Source: a virus
Reading direction: 5' to 3' (one strand)
DNA: 61,267 bases
Virus record (IMG/VR): IMGVR_UViG_3300042896_001037
Span: 1-61,267 of that record
Positions within the stretch are counted from its first letter, which is position 1. Every line of letters starts with the position of its first letter. The notes under the pieces were generated by a model. It was not told the origin of the DNA. It ran no database searches and was given only the letters and a program-made list of their open reading frames with translations. Below, piece after piece: positions 6,779 to 13,479 of this stretch. The translations under genes and the position numbers were made by a program.

Positions 6779-7591
6779 ATGTTAGATTTAAGCAATCAAG
6801 AGTTTTTAAGTACAGAAGAAATTAAGCAACGCGCTTCATCAATCTTCTCAACAACAGCAGCACCTACGGTGTCCGACAAGTTTACGCACATTCCAACGTT
6901 TAAAGTAATTGAGGATATGGCAAAATTAGGTTGGAATGTAGTAGATGCTAAACAAGTTAAAGCACGTAAAGAGGAAACACGTGGTTTCCAAAAACACCTA
7001 GTAGTATTTCGTAATAATGATGTAGTAATTAATGGAGCAGACGGAGATACAGTTTTTCCACAAATTCTATTAACAAATTCCAACGATGGAAAAAATGCAT
7101 TTACATTTACAGCAGGTTTGTTCCGAATGGTATGTGAAAATGGTTTAGTTATTTCAACTGAGCAATTCAATGATGTTAAAATGCGTCACATGGGATACAC
7201 GTTTGAAGAATTGCAAGGTCAAATCAAAGAGATGGTTGAATTGTTACCATTAACTGTTGAATCAATGAATAGAATGAAAGCAATTGAATTAAACGAAGAT
7301 CAAACCAAAGCGCTTGCTAAAAAAGCATTATCAACACGTTTCACAGAGGAGCAAGTTGAAGCATTTAAAATTGATATTGATAAATTACTAGAGCCAACAC
7401 GACCTGAAGATAAAGGAAGCGATTTATGGTCAGTATTTAACGTAATACAAGAAAAAATATTAGATGGTGATTTCACATACATAACAGGTGCTAAATCAAG
7501 AAAAGCACGTAAAGTGAAGAATTTCAAACAAGATATGGAAATTAACCAAAAATTATTTGCAATGGCCGCTGAATATACAGTTGCGGCCTAA
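6779..7591 (+). CDS. DUF932-like protein, paralog B
   Basis: Second DUF932-type protein (270 residues), sharing with the copy at 5133 the blocks GWNVVDAKQV, GLFRMVCENGLV, DLWSVFNVIQEKI and INQKLFAMAAEY. It is 23 residues longer, with an extended N terminus and a basic insert (SRKARKVKNFKQDM). The longer leader and the structured RNA right after its stop make it the better candidate for special regulation. Confidence 0.85.
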   Translation: MLDLSNQEFLSTEEIKQRASSIFSTTAAPTVSDKFTHIPTFKVIEDMAKLGWNVVDAKQVKARKEETRGFQKHLVVFRNNDVVINGADGDTVFPQILLTNSNDGKNAFTFTAGLFRMVCENGLVISTEQFNDVKMRHMGYTFEELQGQIKEMVELLPLTVESMNRMKAIELNEDQTKALAKKALSTRFTEEQVEAFKIDIDKLLEPTRPEDKGSDLWSVFNVIQEKILDGDFTYITGAKSRKARKVKNFKQDMEINQKLFAMAAEYTVAA

Positions 7592-7680
7592 GCAACACAA
7601 AAGTAGATGACCATGAAGTGAAACCAAATAAACTAAAAGCGCCTACAGTGGTACATGGATCAGGCGCTTTATCTACTTGC
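7592..7680 (+). ncRNA. Structured RNA with predicted pseudoknot
   Basis: An outer helix AAGTAGAT (7601-7608) with ATCTACTT (7671-7678) encloses a 27-base bulge and an inner helix AAAGCGCC (7636-7643) with GGCGCTTT (7663-7670). The two 3' strands abut, so the helices can stack. CCATG in the bulge (7611-7615) can pair with CATGG in the inner loop (7654-7658), giving a pseudoknot. It starts one base after a stop codon and ends one base before a tRNA-like gene. Unknown class; it may be the 5' part of one transcript that ends at the terminator at 7784. Confidence 0.55.
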
Positions 7681-7681
7681 T

Positions 7682-7754
7682 AGTCAGGTGTACTTAAATG
7701 GAAAAGTACCTAACGCTTAATTAGGAGATGCAGGTTCGAATCCTGTCCTGACTA
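7682..7754 (+). tRNA. tRNA-like gene with atypical anticodon loop (possibly Lys, CTT)
   Basis: Acceptor AGTCAGG/CCTGACT with A73, D arm TACT/AGTA with GG in the loop, anticodon stem CCTAA/TTAGG, T arm GCAGG/CCTGT with loop TTCGAAT. The anticodon loop reads CGCTTAA: the middle triplet is CTT, but position 33, nearly always T, is G. The base between D and anticodon stems (position 26) is also missing. CCA is not encoded. Either a decayed tRNA or a tRNA mimic. Confidence 0.6.
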
Positions 7755-7783
7755 CACAACTGCTTCATAACCAGTTCTTTTAC

Positions 7784-7814
7784 CCCACCTGATGCGAGTT
7801 GGGTGGGTTTTTTA
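7784..7814 (+). terminator. Intrinsic terminator after the RNA block
   Basis: Stem CCCACC/GGTGGG with an extra T-G pair and a ten-base loop, then a T run (7808-7813). It closes the transcript that contains the structured RNA and tRNA-like gene. Confidence 0.85.
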
Positions 7815-7843
7815 AATAAAGGAATAGTTGAAGCAAAAGAAAT

Positions 7844-7867
7844 TTCGTATATTATAGTATAAAAAGG
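7844..7867 (+). promoter_or_regulatory. Early promoter element
   Basis: TTCGTATATT, ATA, GTATAAAAAGG; leader of about seven bases to the start at 7872. Confidence 0.7.
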
Positions 7868-7871
7868 AAAA

Positions 7872-8060
7872 ATGAAAAACGATAAAAGTTTAGAATTAGG
7901 TACAATTTTATTTTTGATATTTTTAGTATTAAAATTAACAAACAACATTAGTTGGTCGTGGTGGTGGGTAACAGCCCCATTATGGATTCCAATTGCATCC
8001 ATTATTTTAATAGGTGGAATTGCAGTATTAATTGGATTAATTTTTTACTTAAAAAAATGA
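7872..8060 (+). CDS. Small two-helix membrane protein (Fragile-X-F/TMEM185-like)
   Basis: Two hydrophobic helices (about residues 10-24 and 36-59) separated by NNISWSWWWVTAPLWIP. The W-W-W...PLWIP signature is like the short phage and bacterial proteins labelled transmembrane Fragile-X-F. Inner-membrane location expected; function unknown. Overlaps the next gene by four bases. Confidence 0.7.
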   Translation: MKNDKSLELGTILFLIFLVLKLTNNISWSWWWVTAPLWIPIASIILIGGIAVLIGLIFYLKK

Positions 8061-8302
8061 ATAACGTAACACCGAGAGTCAAAATACACAAAAATATAAA
8101 TGAACTAATTGGACGTATAGCAAATAGTAATTGCTTTTCTACAATGAGAGGAAAATTCATTTATATTAAAGACGATCGATGTTATTTTGAAATGGTGGAA
8201 AACGATGTTTATCCAAAATATAATTATTGTGCTGGTAAAATAGAGTATTTACTTGATCACATGGTAGCAACAATGAAATTTGAAGAAGATGAAAGCATTT
8301 AA
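8057..8302 (+). CDS. Hypothetical protein, 81 aa
   Basis: Not recognised. Starts MNNVTPRVKIHKNINELI. I chose the ATG at 8057, which overlaps the upstream stop as ATGA; a longer frame open from 7952 would lie inside the membrane-protein gene and is unlikely. Contains three Cys residues without zinc-finger spacing. Confidence 0.65.
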   Translation: MNNVTPRVKIHKNINELIGRIANSNCFSTMRGKFIYIKDDRCYFEMVENDVYPKYNYCAGKIEYLLDHMVATMKFEEDESI

Positions 8303-8564
8303 CGCAGAAAATGATAAAGAATTTGAAATAGAAAGATTTTCAATGGAATTTGGCAATGGAAATACTATTTCTGTTGTATTTGGAAAAGGAACATATTCCG
8401 ATCAAGGAGAAACAACAGCGGAGGTAGCAGCTTGGGATAGTAAGGGTGATTGGATGTTATTTCAAAATGAAAAATGGATCACACTAGAGCAAGATCACGA
8501 CGTTATGCCAAGATGTACACCTGGGGAAGTGGCTGAAATGATATTTACTTTAAGTAAACTTTAG
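8289..8564 (+). CDS. Hypothetical protein, 91 aa
   Basis: Not recognised. Acidic, strand-rich, with a tryptophan pair (WDSKGDWMLF) and a C-terminal helix (PGEVAEMIFTLSKL). ATG at 8289 preferred over an upstream TTG in the same frame. Overlaps the previous gene by 14 bases. Confidence 0.65.
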   Translation: MKAFNAENDKEFEIERFSMEFGNGNTISVVFGKGTYSDQGETTAEVAAWDSKGDWMLFQNEKWITLEQDHDVMPRCTPGEVAEMIFTLSKL

Positions 8565-8591
8565 TGAAGGACAAGGATTATTGAAAGAGAA

Positions 8592-8615
8592 TTCGTATAT
8601 TATAGTATAAATAAG
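8592..8615 (+). promoter_or_regulatory. Early promoter element
   Basis: TTCGTATATT, ATA, GTATAAATAAG; leads to 8629. Confidence 0.75.
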
Positions 8616-8628
8616 AAAAATAAAGGTT

Positions 8629-9381
8629 ATGAAAAACACAGAAAATTTTAAAGATCCGAATCAATTGGATTTATTTGCAGGTATTGTATTAACTACCGAA
8701 CAACAAAGTCAAGTTGATCGATATATTGATAACGTAAACAAAAGTGCTAATTTTCAAAGAAATAAAGTACAACAACTTGAACAGTTACTTGTTGAAGCAG
8801 GTTTTAAAAAGGGAATTGATTTTGAAAACACATTCAAATCATCTTTAGAAACAAGTACTGTTGGAATTGGATGGGGAAATAATCAGTTTGAAACAGAGGT
8901 TACAGCTGAATTTCATTCAGGTGATGTTGTGTTGAAGGGTTTAAGGTTTTCAAATAATGAATTAATAAAGGCTACATTTAATATTAATATTGATAAAGAT
9001 AAAGTTCAATGCTATACAGTTCAAGGTCAATCTCGTTATATTAAACCTAAAACATTACTTGAAAAACTTAATCAATACAATGAATGTCAAAAAGATGCGT
9101 TAAAGGATTTTCAAAATAAAACAAATTTAAAACAAATTGTAGTTGAAAAATATACAAAACTATATCCAAATGCTATAGTAACAGTTAAAAGTGATTGGAC
9201 AAAATATAGCGGCTCGTTTGAAGTTATTGAAGTTAAATTTGAATCAGGTAGTTATGTTCAATTTAGATTAGACACATACAATAATAAAGAATATATGTTC
9301 AGAAACCACGATGCTGAATTTGTAAAATTAAATTCAGAGGAATTGTTAAATAGATTTTCAAAACAGGAAGCTCTCAATTAA
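8629..9381 (+). CDS. Hypothetical protein with sliding-clamp-binding motif, 250 aa
   Basis: No domain recognised. Residues 12-16 are QLDLF, a perfect match to the bacterial beta-clamp-binding pentapeptide QL(S/D)LF, placed near a flexible N terminus (MKNTENFKDPN) as such motifs usually are. The rest is a helical stretch (25-55) followed by two strand-rich segments with similar flavour (VGIGWGNNQFETEVTAEF and YSGSFEVIEVKF), perhaps a repeat. If the motif is real the protein is brought to the host or phage clamp at forks. Single gene, ending in a terminator hairpin. Confidence 0.75.
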   Translation: MKNTENFKDPNQLDLFAGIVLTTEQQSQVDRYIDNVNKSANFQRNKVQQLEQLLVEAGFKKGIDFENTFKSSLETSTVGIGWGNNQFETEVTAEFHSGDVVLKGLRFSNNELIKATFNINIDKDKVQCYTVQGQSRYIKPKTLLEKLNQYNECQKDALKDFQNKTNLKQIVVEKYTKLYPNAIVTVKSDWTKYSGSFEVIEVKFESGSYVQFRLDTYNNKEYMFRNHDAEFVKLNSEELLNRFSKQEALN

Positions 9382-9389
9382 GAGAGCTT
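9368..9389 (+). terminator. Terminator hairpin fused to promoter, stop codon in loop
   Basis: AAGCTCTC-AATTAA-GAGAGCTT, eight base pairs; the TAA of the upstream gene (9379-9381) is in the loop. Its T run is the start of the promoter element. Confidence 0.8.
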
Positions 9390-9412
9390 TCGTATATTGT
9401 AGTATAAATAAA
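9389..9412 (+). promoter_or_regulatory. Early promoter element
   Basis: TTCGTATATT, GTA, GTATAAATAAA; leads to 9423. Confidence 0.75.
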
Positions 9413-9422
9413 AAGGAAAGTT

Positions 9423-9617
9423 ATGAAAGAAAATAGATTATCAAACAACAATTATGGAGTATTTTGTATTGCTGCTCAATTAGAACAAAACAATAGAGAA
9501 TTAGATGTTTTGTGGGACAAAGCACTTAAACTGTATGATGAATTTCGAAATAGTACATTTAATAATCTGGAAGAATCGGAATTAGAATGTATCAATGAAT
9601 TTTTAAATAAAAAATAA
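9423..9617 (+). CDS. Hypothetical helical protein, 64 aa
   Basis: Not recognised. Mostly helical and acidic (LEQNNRELDVLWDKALKLY, LEESELECINEFLNKK). First of two small genes on this transcript. Confidence 0.65.
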   Translation: MKENRLSNNNYGVFCIAAQLEQNNRELDVLWDKALKLYDEFRNSTFNNLEESELECINEFLNKK

Positions 9618-9621
9618 AGCC

Positions 9622-9795
9622 ATGACAGAATTCGAAGAAAACAATCAAGAACAATTAAAAGCATTTTTAAAAAAGTTAAATGAATTAGTAGATGAATTCC
9701 ACCCAAACATTTATTTGTTAAATGGTGTATTTAAAGGAGTTCAAACCATTGAAATTGCTATTTTAAATGAATTAAATAAGGACAAAGAAATTTAA
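9622..9795 (+). CDS. Hypothetical protein, 57 aa
   Basis: MTEFEENNQEQLKAFLKKLN followed by ELVDEFHPNIYLLNG and a second helix. Helical and acidic; no family recognised. Follows 9423 by four bases. Confidence 0.55.
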   Translation: MTEFEENNQEQLKAFLKKLNELVDEFHPNIYLLNGVFKGVQTIEIAILNELNKDKEI

Positions 9796-9802
9796 AAAAG
9801 CT

Positions 9803-9827
9803 TTCGTATATTAATCGTATAAAAAGA
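9803..9827 (+). promoter_or_regulatory. Early promoter element, 4-base spacer
   Basis: TTCGTATATT, AATC, GTATAAAAAGA; leads to 9837. Confidence 0.7.
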
Positions 9828-9836
9828 AAAAAAGTT

Positions 9837-10739
9837 ATGAAAAAAAAGAATTTATTTCAAGCAGTAAAAACGTTTATCAATGACACACCAAGAGGTGAAA
9901 CATTTACAACAAAAGAATTAATTGCAAGTGTAGGTAATCAAGAAGATTCAACACAGTGGAAAAGATGGAATAATAATCCAAATTATAGAACACACACATA
10001 CAAGGCCTATTTGAAACGAACCGGATTTTTATCTAATCCAAAATATGGTGTATGGGAAGTTAAAAAACACATACCTGATTTTATTAATTTAGGTACAATT
10101 GAGTTTTTAATTGGATATAAAACTTATAGTAATAGATACAATGGTTTAACTGAACAGCAAATAAAAAATAGTATAGAGGAATTCAATGTTGTAATGGAAA
10201 AAGGTTATCTTACAGAAATGTACCCTGACATAAAGAATCTAAATAGAGAATGTGAATGTAATTGTGGAGAAGGAAATAGTTGTATTGATGGAGAAACAAC
10301 ACAACAATTACTAGAGAGTATTGGAATGGAAGATCAAATGCTACGTCAATTGATTATGTCTCAGCCAATAGATGAAATAAAATATTTAATTGAGGAACGA
10401 GAAAATTTAGAAAAAGTTCGTATATTAGATGAAATAAAAAAAGAAAAAGTTATGAAATTTGATTTTGAAAAAGGTAAACAGGAATTAATAGAATATTTTG
10501 AAATGGAATATTCACAAGCAGAATTTTATTCATTGGATCATATTAGGGGATGTAATAATATAGATGATGTTGAAAGTGAAGTAAAATCATTTAAAGATTT
10601 TAAGGAAGTACATTTTAGATTAATAGGAAAAATCGATCGTGCCTCAACACTATCACTAGTATTTGAAGCGCTAACTGATACTATTTTAGAGGATGACGAT
10701 GAAAGAATTTTATCATTTTTTATTGAAGGACTACAATGA
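9837..10739 (+). CDS. Hypothetical protein with promoter element translated in frame, 300 aa
   Basis: The N-terminal part (1-90) looks like a small winged-helix or HTH module (ETFTTKELIASVG, YRTHTYKAYLKRTGFLSNP), followed by a Cys-rich patch (ECECNCGEGNSC, about 138-149). Residues 193-204 (KVRILDEIKKEK) are the translation of an early promoter element and its A-rich leader, and residue 206 is the ATG that would normally start a separate gene. The frame thus appears to be two genes joined when the first lost its stop; the downstream part can still be made alone. A natural fusion, or internal start, has to be settled by protein data. Confidence 0.7.
   Translation: MKKKNLFQAVKTFINDTPRGETFTTKELIASVGNQEDSTQWKRWNNNPNYRTHTYKAYLKRTGFLSNPKYGVWEVKKHIPDFINLGTIEFLIGYKTYSNRYNGLTEQQIKNSIEEFNVVMEKGYLTEMYPDIKNLNRECECNCGEGNSCIDGETTQQLLESIGMEDQMLRQLIMSQPIDEIKYLIEERENLEKVRILDEIKKEKVMKFDFEKGKQELIEYFEMEYSQAEFYSLDHIRGCNNIDDVESEVKSFKDFKEVHFRLIGKIDRASTLSLVFEALTDTILEDDDERILSFFIEGLQ
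10417..10440 (+). promoter_or_regulatory. Early promoter element inside a reading frame
   Basis: TTCGTATATT, AGATGAAATAAAAAAAG; the second half is diverged (GATGAAATAAA for GTATAAATAAA), yet the downstream leader AAAAAGTTATG is intact. It lies within the 300-codon frame 9837-10739. Confidence 0.6.
10452..10739 (+). CDS. Internal gene, 95 aa, from in-frame promoter
   Basis: Starts at the internal ATG that follows the translated promoter element, with the standard AAAAAGTTATG leader. Product begins MKFDFEKGKQELIEYF and is acidic and helical; no family recognised. It shares frame and stop with the 300-residue product. Its existence as a separate protein is inferred from the promoter and leader. 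Confidence 0.55.
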   Translation: MKFDFEKGKQELIEYFEMEYSQAEFYSLDHIRGCNNIDDVESEVKSFKDFKEVHFRLIGKIDRASTLSLVFEALTDTILEDDDERILSFFIEGLQ

Positions 10740-10843
10740 GAAAATCAGCTAAACAACAAGTAGAGGAAATCGAAATGGCAAGATTTGAAATGTATATGAC
10801 ATTATTCTTGCTCAATTTAGGAATAGAAATAAATTTAAATTAA
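10736..10843 (+). CDS. Small hypothetical, 35 aa
   Basis: ATGA overlap with the preceding stop. Product MRKSAKQQVEEIEMARFEMY plus a hydrophobic end (MTLFLLNLGIEINLN). Possibly a short amphipathic or membrane-associated peptide; unknown. Confidence 0.5.
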   Translation: MRKSAKQQVEEIEMARFEMYMTLFLLNLGIEINLN

Positions 10844-10848
10844 ATAAA

Positions 10849-11271
10849 ATGGGAAGTGTATTAGATTATATTGAATGCCCGAATTGTAAATTAGAGGCAA
10901 TGGATGACTTTTATTACAAAACGGGAGAAGAGTATGTAAACTGCGGTAACTGTGGATACCATTACTCAGCAACAATTAAAAATAGAGAAAAAAGATTGGA
11001 TCTATTAACTGATAAAGATTGGAAAATTACTGAATTGAAAAAACCATACGGGTCATATAGAATAAAATCATATGATGGAGTTGGGTATTTAGGAGGTTCG
11101 TTATCAAATAAAAAACAATTTATTGAATTGAAAACGAATTGCGAAAACGATACAAATATAGAGACTTTAACAGTTAGTCGTTTTTTAAATGGAAAAATTA
11201 AATTTGAAACAGTAATTGATAATGGGCCTAAAGTGGATGGAGCTGGATTTACAGTTGAAGATAGGGAATAG
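10849..11271 (+). CDS. Zinc-ribbon protein, 140 aa
   Basis: Two cysteine knuckles, CPNC (10-13) and CGNC (32-35), with GY after the second, make a classical zinc ribbon of the kind found in nucleic-acid-binding proteins. The rest (about 40-140) is strand-rich and unrecognised. Last gene of the transcript starting at 9803 or 10417. Confidence 0.75.
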   Translation: MGSVLDYIECPNCKLEAMDDFYYKTGEEYVNCGNCGYHYSATIKNREKRLDLLTDKDWKITELKKPYGSYRIKSYDGVGYLGGSLSNKKQFIELKTNCENDTNIETLTVSRFLNGKIKFETVIDNGPKVDGAGFTVEDRE

Positions 11272-11287
11272 AAAATATAAAAGAAAT

Positions 11288-11311
11288 TTCGTATATTATA
11301 GTATAAATAAA
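11288..11311 (+). promoter_or_regulatory. Early promoter element
   Basis: TTCGTATATT, ATA, GTATAAATAAA, a perfect consensus copy; leads to 11322. Confidence 0.8.
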
Positions 11312-11321
11312 GAAAGAAATT

Positions 11322-11558
11322 ATGTCAGAAGTTAAATTAGAAAAAGTTACATTTGAGTTCACTCAAGAAGAGAATTGTAATTCAACTGATATGGGTGGAA
11401 TAGAGTTACTTACAGTTGAATGTACATCAGATTTAGGTATTTCAAATACAGATGGAGCATTTTTTGTATTGAAAACAGAACAATGGGCTATTAATGATAT
11501 TGATGAGTTAAAACTATTATTTGATAAAATTGAACAAGCTATAAACATAGTAAAATAA
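11322..11558 (+). CDS. Hypothetical protein, 78 aa
   Basis: Not recognised. Strand-rich, acidic (VTFEFTQEENC, LLTVECTSDLG, FFVLKTEQWAI) with a C-terminal helix; small single-domain fold. Confidence 0.65.
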   Translation: MSEVKLEKVTFEFTQEENCNSTDMGGIELLTVECTSDLGISNTDGAFFVLKTEQWAINDIDELKLLFDKIEQAINIVK

Positions 11559-11564
11559 AAAACA

Positions 11565-11681
11565 ATGACAGAAAAAGAATTAAGAGAAGCATGGGAAAAA
11601 TATCAATCCACAGCACATCCGGAAGATATGATGTCGTATGTTGAATTTTTAAGTGAACAGGGAATTGAATTAGAAGATTAA
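11565..11681 (+). CDS. Small acidic hypothetical, 38 aa
   Basis: MTEKELREAWEKYQ followed by HPEDMMSYVEFLSEQGIELED. Helical and acidic. Six bases after the upstream stop; its own stop touches the next promoter element. Confidence 0.5.
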   Translation: MTEKELREAWEKYQSTAHPEDMMSYVEFLSEQGIELED

Positions 11682-11683
11682 TT

Positions 11684-11707
11684 TTCGTATATTACAGTAT
11701 AAATAAA
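11684..11707 (+). promoter_or_regulatory. Early promoter element
   Basis: TTCGTATATT, ACA, GTATAAATAAA; leads to 11720. Confidence 0.8.
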
Positions 11708-11719
11708 AAAAGAAAAATT

Positions 11720-12136
11720 ATGTCAACAAGAAGTAGAATAGGAATTGAAAACCAAGACGGAACAACTACATCAATTTATTGCCATTTTGATGGTATGATA
11801 GATGGTGTTGGAGCAGTATTACAGAAACACTACACTAATCGTTCAAAAGTAGAACAATTAATAGCATTAGGGAGTATTTCATACATAGCAGAAAATGTAA
11901 ATCCAACAGGTGAACATAGCTTTGCTCAACCTGAAAAGGGTGTTGTAGTTGCATATCACCGTGATAGAGATGAAGAATTTGATCAACAAATAAATCAAAG
12001 TGTTCCTAACTTATTTAATTGTATCTATCAATCATGTGAGGAATTTATTTATTGCTTTACTAAAGATGGTATTTGGCTAGTTTCGGATGGTGGACCAGTA
12101 GTTGATTTAAAAGTAGCAATAGAGGAAGGGATTTAA
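11720..12136 (+). CDS. Conserved phage hypothetical (MSTRSRIGIEN family), 138 aa
   Basis: Begins MSTRSRIGIENQDGTTTSIYC and contains HFDGMIDGVGAVLQKHY, a pattern I recall from hypothetical proteins in phages of many hosts. Biochemical role unknown. First gene of a two-gene unit with the UVR-like protein at 12138. Confidence 0.8.
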   Translation: MSTRSRIGIENQDGTTTSIYCHFDGMIDGVGAVLQKHYTNRSKVEQLIALGSISYIAENVNPTGEHSFAQPEKGVVVAYHRDRDEEFDQQINQSVPNLFNCIYQSCEEFIYCFTKDGIWLVSDGGPVVDLKVAIEEGI

Positions 12137-12137
12137 T

Positions 12138-12374
12138 ATGGATGAAGCAGTTAAATTATTATGGAAAGGTAAAATGCACCCGGAAATATACAACTCAAAT
12201 ATTCCTTGGGAACAAAAACAATTTCTACAAAATCAACTTGAATATAAACATAATGGAGACTTTGTAGCATTGTTAAATGATATGCTAGAATACTCATTAC
12301 TACCAGATGTAGAAGATTACGAAAATGCAGTGGAAATTAGAGATTATATTAAAGAAATAAAGGAAGAGCTTTAA
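12138..12374 (+). CDS. Small UVR-motif-like protein, paralog B
   Basis: Second copy of the 5931 family: MHPEIYNSNIPWEQKQFLQNQ parallels MNLHPVIQESRLPQETKEFI, and both end in a UVR-like hairpin (DYENAVEIRDYIKEIKEEL here). The N-terminal extension of about twelve residues (MDEAVKLLWKGK) is unique to this copy. Its stop lies in the loop of the following terminator. Confidence 0.7.
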   Translation: MDEAVKLLWKGKMHPEIYNSNIPWEQKQFLQNQLEYKHNGDFVALLNDMLEYSLLPDVEDYENAVEIRDYIKEIKEEL

Positions 12375-12384
12375 CAGAAGCTCT
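12365..12384 (+). terminator. Terminator hairpin fused to promoter, stop codon in loop
   Basis: AGAGCTT/AAGCTCT stem of seven pairs (eight with A12364-T12385); the TAA of the upstream gene (12372-12374) is in the loop. TTT leads into the promoter element. Confidence 0.75.
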
Positions 12385-12408
12385 TTCGTATATTATAGTA
12401 TAAATAAA
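12385..12408 (+). promoter_or_regulatory. Early promoter element
   Basis: TTCGTATATT, ATA, GTATAAATAAA; leads to 12421. Confidence 0.8.
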
Positions 12409-12420
12409 AAAAGAAAAGTT

Positions 12421-12621
12421 ATGAAAGTATTTAGAATTACTACAAAAGTAAAAGCAACAAAAACTATTCAATATGTTGTTGAAGCGAACTCAAAGGAAGA
12501 AGCAGAATTAAAAATAATTGAAGGAGAAGAACGTGGTGAAGGTGATGAAGTGGATGAGGTAATTGAATGGGGGACAGAAATACTTACTAAAACTAAATTT
12601 ATAGAAGAATTAGAGGACTAA
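12421..12621 (+). CDS. Hypothetical protein, 66 aa
   Basis: Not recognised. A strand (KVFRITTKVKATKTIQYVVE) followed by an acidic helix; resembles many tiny alpha/beta phage proteins with a VEANSKEEAELKI turn. Single gene. Confidence 0.65.
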   Translation: MKVFRITTKVKATKTIQYVVEANSKEEAELKIIEGEERGEGDEVDEVIEWGTEILTKTKFIEELED

Positions 12622-12637
12622 AAGTATTAAAATAGAA

Positions 12638-12661
12638 TTCGTATATTATAGTATAAATAAA
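12638..12661 (+). promoter_or_regulatory. Early promoter element
   Basis: TTCGTATATT, ATA, GTATAAATAAA; leader to 12666 is unusually short (about five bases). Confidence 0.75.
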
Positions 12662-12665
12662 GGTT

Positions 12666-12911
12666 ATGAAAAAGAAAGATATTATTGAATTATTACAAAA
12701 TAAAGAAGCAGTAGCTTATTTAGATCTACAACAGTACAACGACAATTTTGGTGCTGATCATCGATACACAACACTATCAAGACGAACATGGGGTGTTTTA
12801 GTAGAAATAATGGCAGAAATGCAAATTAAACCAAACATGGAATTAGAAGCAAATAAACAAGCTCAAGAAATGGTTTTAGATAGATATAAAAGAGAATACC
12901 TACAAAAATGA
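12666..12911 (+). CDS. Hypothetical protein, paralog of 19377, 81 aa
   Basis: MKKKDIIELLQNKEAVAYLD lines up with MMKKVDMIKTIQSTEARAWL of the gene at 19377, and both have a W...L...M core and a closing helix with LEANKQAQEMVLDRY versus LVESKEALQIILDNF. A helical bundle of unknown role. Coupled by ATGA overlap to the next gene. Confidence 0.65.
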   Translation: MKKKDIIELLQNKEAVAYLDLQQYNDNFGADHRYTTLSRRTWGVLVEIMAEMQIKPNMELEANKQAQEMVLDRYKREYLQK

Positions 12912-13057
12912 AACAAGGCGACAAAGTAAAATGCCTATCATACTCAGGTGTTTGGACGTTGGTGTGGTATAAAGAAGGCGACACAACGTGTGCTATTCAA
13001 AATGAAACCCGACGCTACATTGTTAAGACATCTACTTTAACCTTAATAAAGGAATAA
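12908..13057 (+). CDS. Small SH3-like hypothetical, 49 aa
   Basis: MKQGDKVKCLSYSGVWTLVW then YKEGDTTCAIQ and RRYIVKTSTLTLIKE. The GDKVKC start and alternating strands suggest a tiny SH3/KOW-type barrel. Starts within the upstream stop. Confidence 0.55.
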   Translation: MKQGDKVKCLSYSGVWTLVWYKEGDTTCAIQNETRRYIVKTSTLTLIKE

Positions 13058-13073
13058 GAGATGTAAAATAGAA

Positions 13074-13097
13074 TTCGTATATTATAGTATAAATAAA
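13074..13097 (+). promoter_or_regulatory. Early promoter element
   Basis: TTCGTATATT, ATA, GTATAAATAAA; leads to 13109. Confidence 0.8.
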
Positions 13098-13108
13098 AAA
13101 GATAAGAT

Positions 13109-13417
13109 ATGAAATTTAAAGAATCAGCATTAAAAGAATTACAGTTTGAAAGAGATGTAAGATTACAAGAAGAATTGTTAAATTACGACTCGATAGAAGA
13201 AATGGAAGAGGATTGGGGCTACTCGGAATCTATATTGAAAGGAAAATCAGACAATGAGTTGGTGGAACTGATCGATTCTACAATGAACGATGTAGAATGG
13301 GAATCGTCATTAAAGATAACAAGAGAAAGCTTTAAAGACACACCAGCAACGGAATTTGAGATAAAATATGAGTTACTTTGGGAAACAATTTGTAGTAAAT
13401 TGCAAAATTTTAATTAA
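13109..13417 (+). CDS. Acidic hypothetical protein, 102 aa
   Basis: Not recognised. Strongly acidic and helical (SIEEMEEDWGYSESIL, DNELVELIDSTMNDVEWESS). DNA mimicry is a possibility for such composition but cannot be shown. Single gene. Confidence 0.65.
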   Translation: MKFKESALKELQFERDVRLQEELLNYDSIEEMEEDWGYSESILKGKSDNELVELIDSTMNDVEWESSLKITRESFKDTPATEFEIKYELLWETICSKLQNFN

Positions 13418-13441
13418 AGGAATAAAATAAGTAAAATAGAA

Positions 13442-13465
13442 TTCGTATATTATATTATAAATAAA
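13442..13465 (+). promoter_or_regulatory. Early promoter element
   Basis: TTCGTATATT, ATA, TTATAAATAAA (one change from consensus); leads to 13480. Confidence 0.75.
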
Positions 13466-13479
13466 AAAAGAAAAAAGTT

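Noticed and set aside
6796-7170. Minus-strand frame inside the second DUF932-like gene
   Set aside because: Antisense shadow of a gene with strong family similarity.
7592-7754. tmRNA
   Set aside because: The tRNA-like part is complete by itself, with no split acceptor and no tag reading frame between halves; terminal sequences do not match tmRNA.
7721-8002. Minus-strand frame over the tRNA-like gene and terminator
   Set aside because: Runs through structured RNA and the next promoter element in antisense; no start signals.
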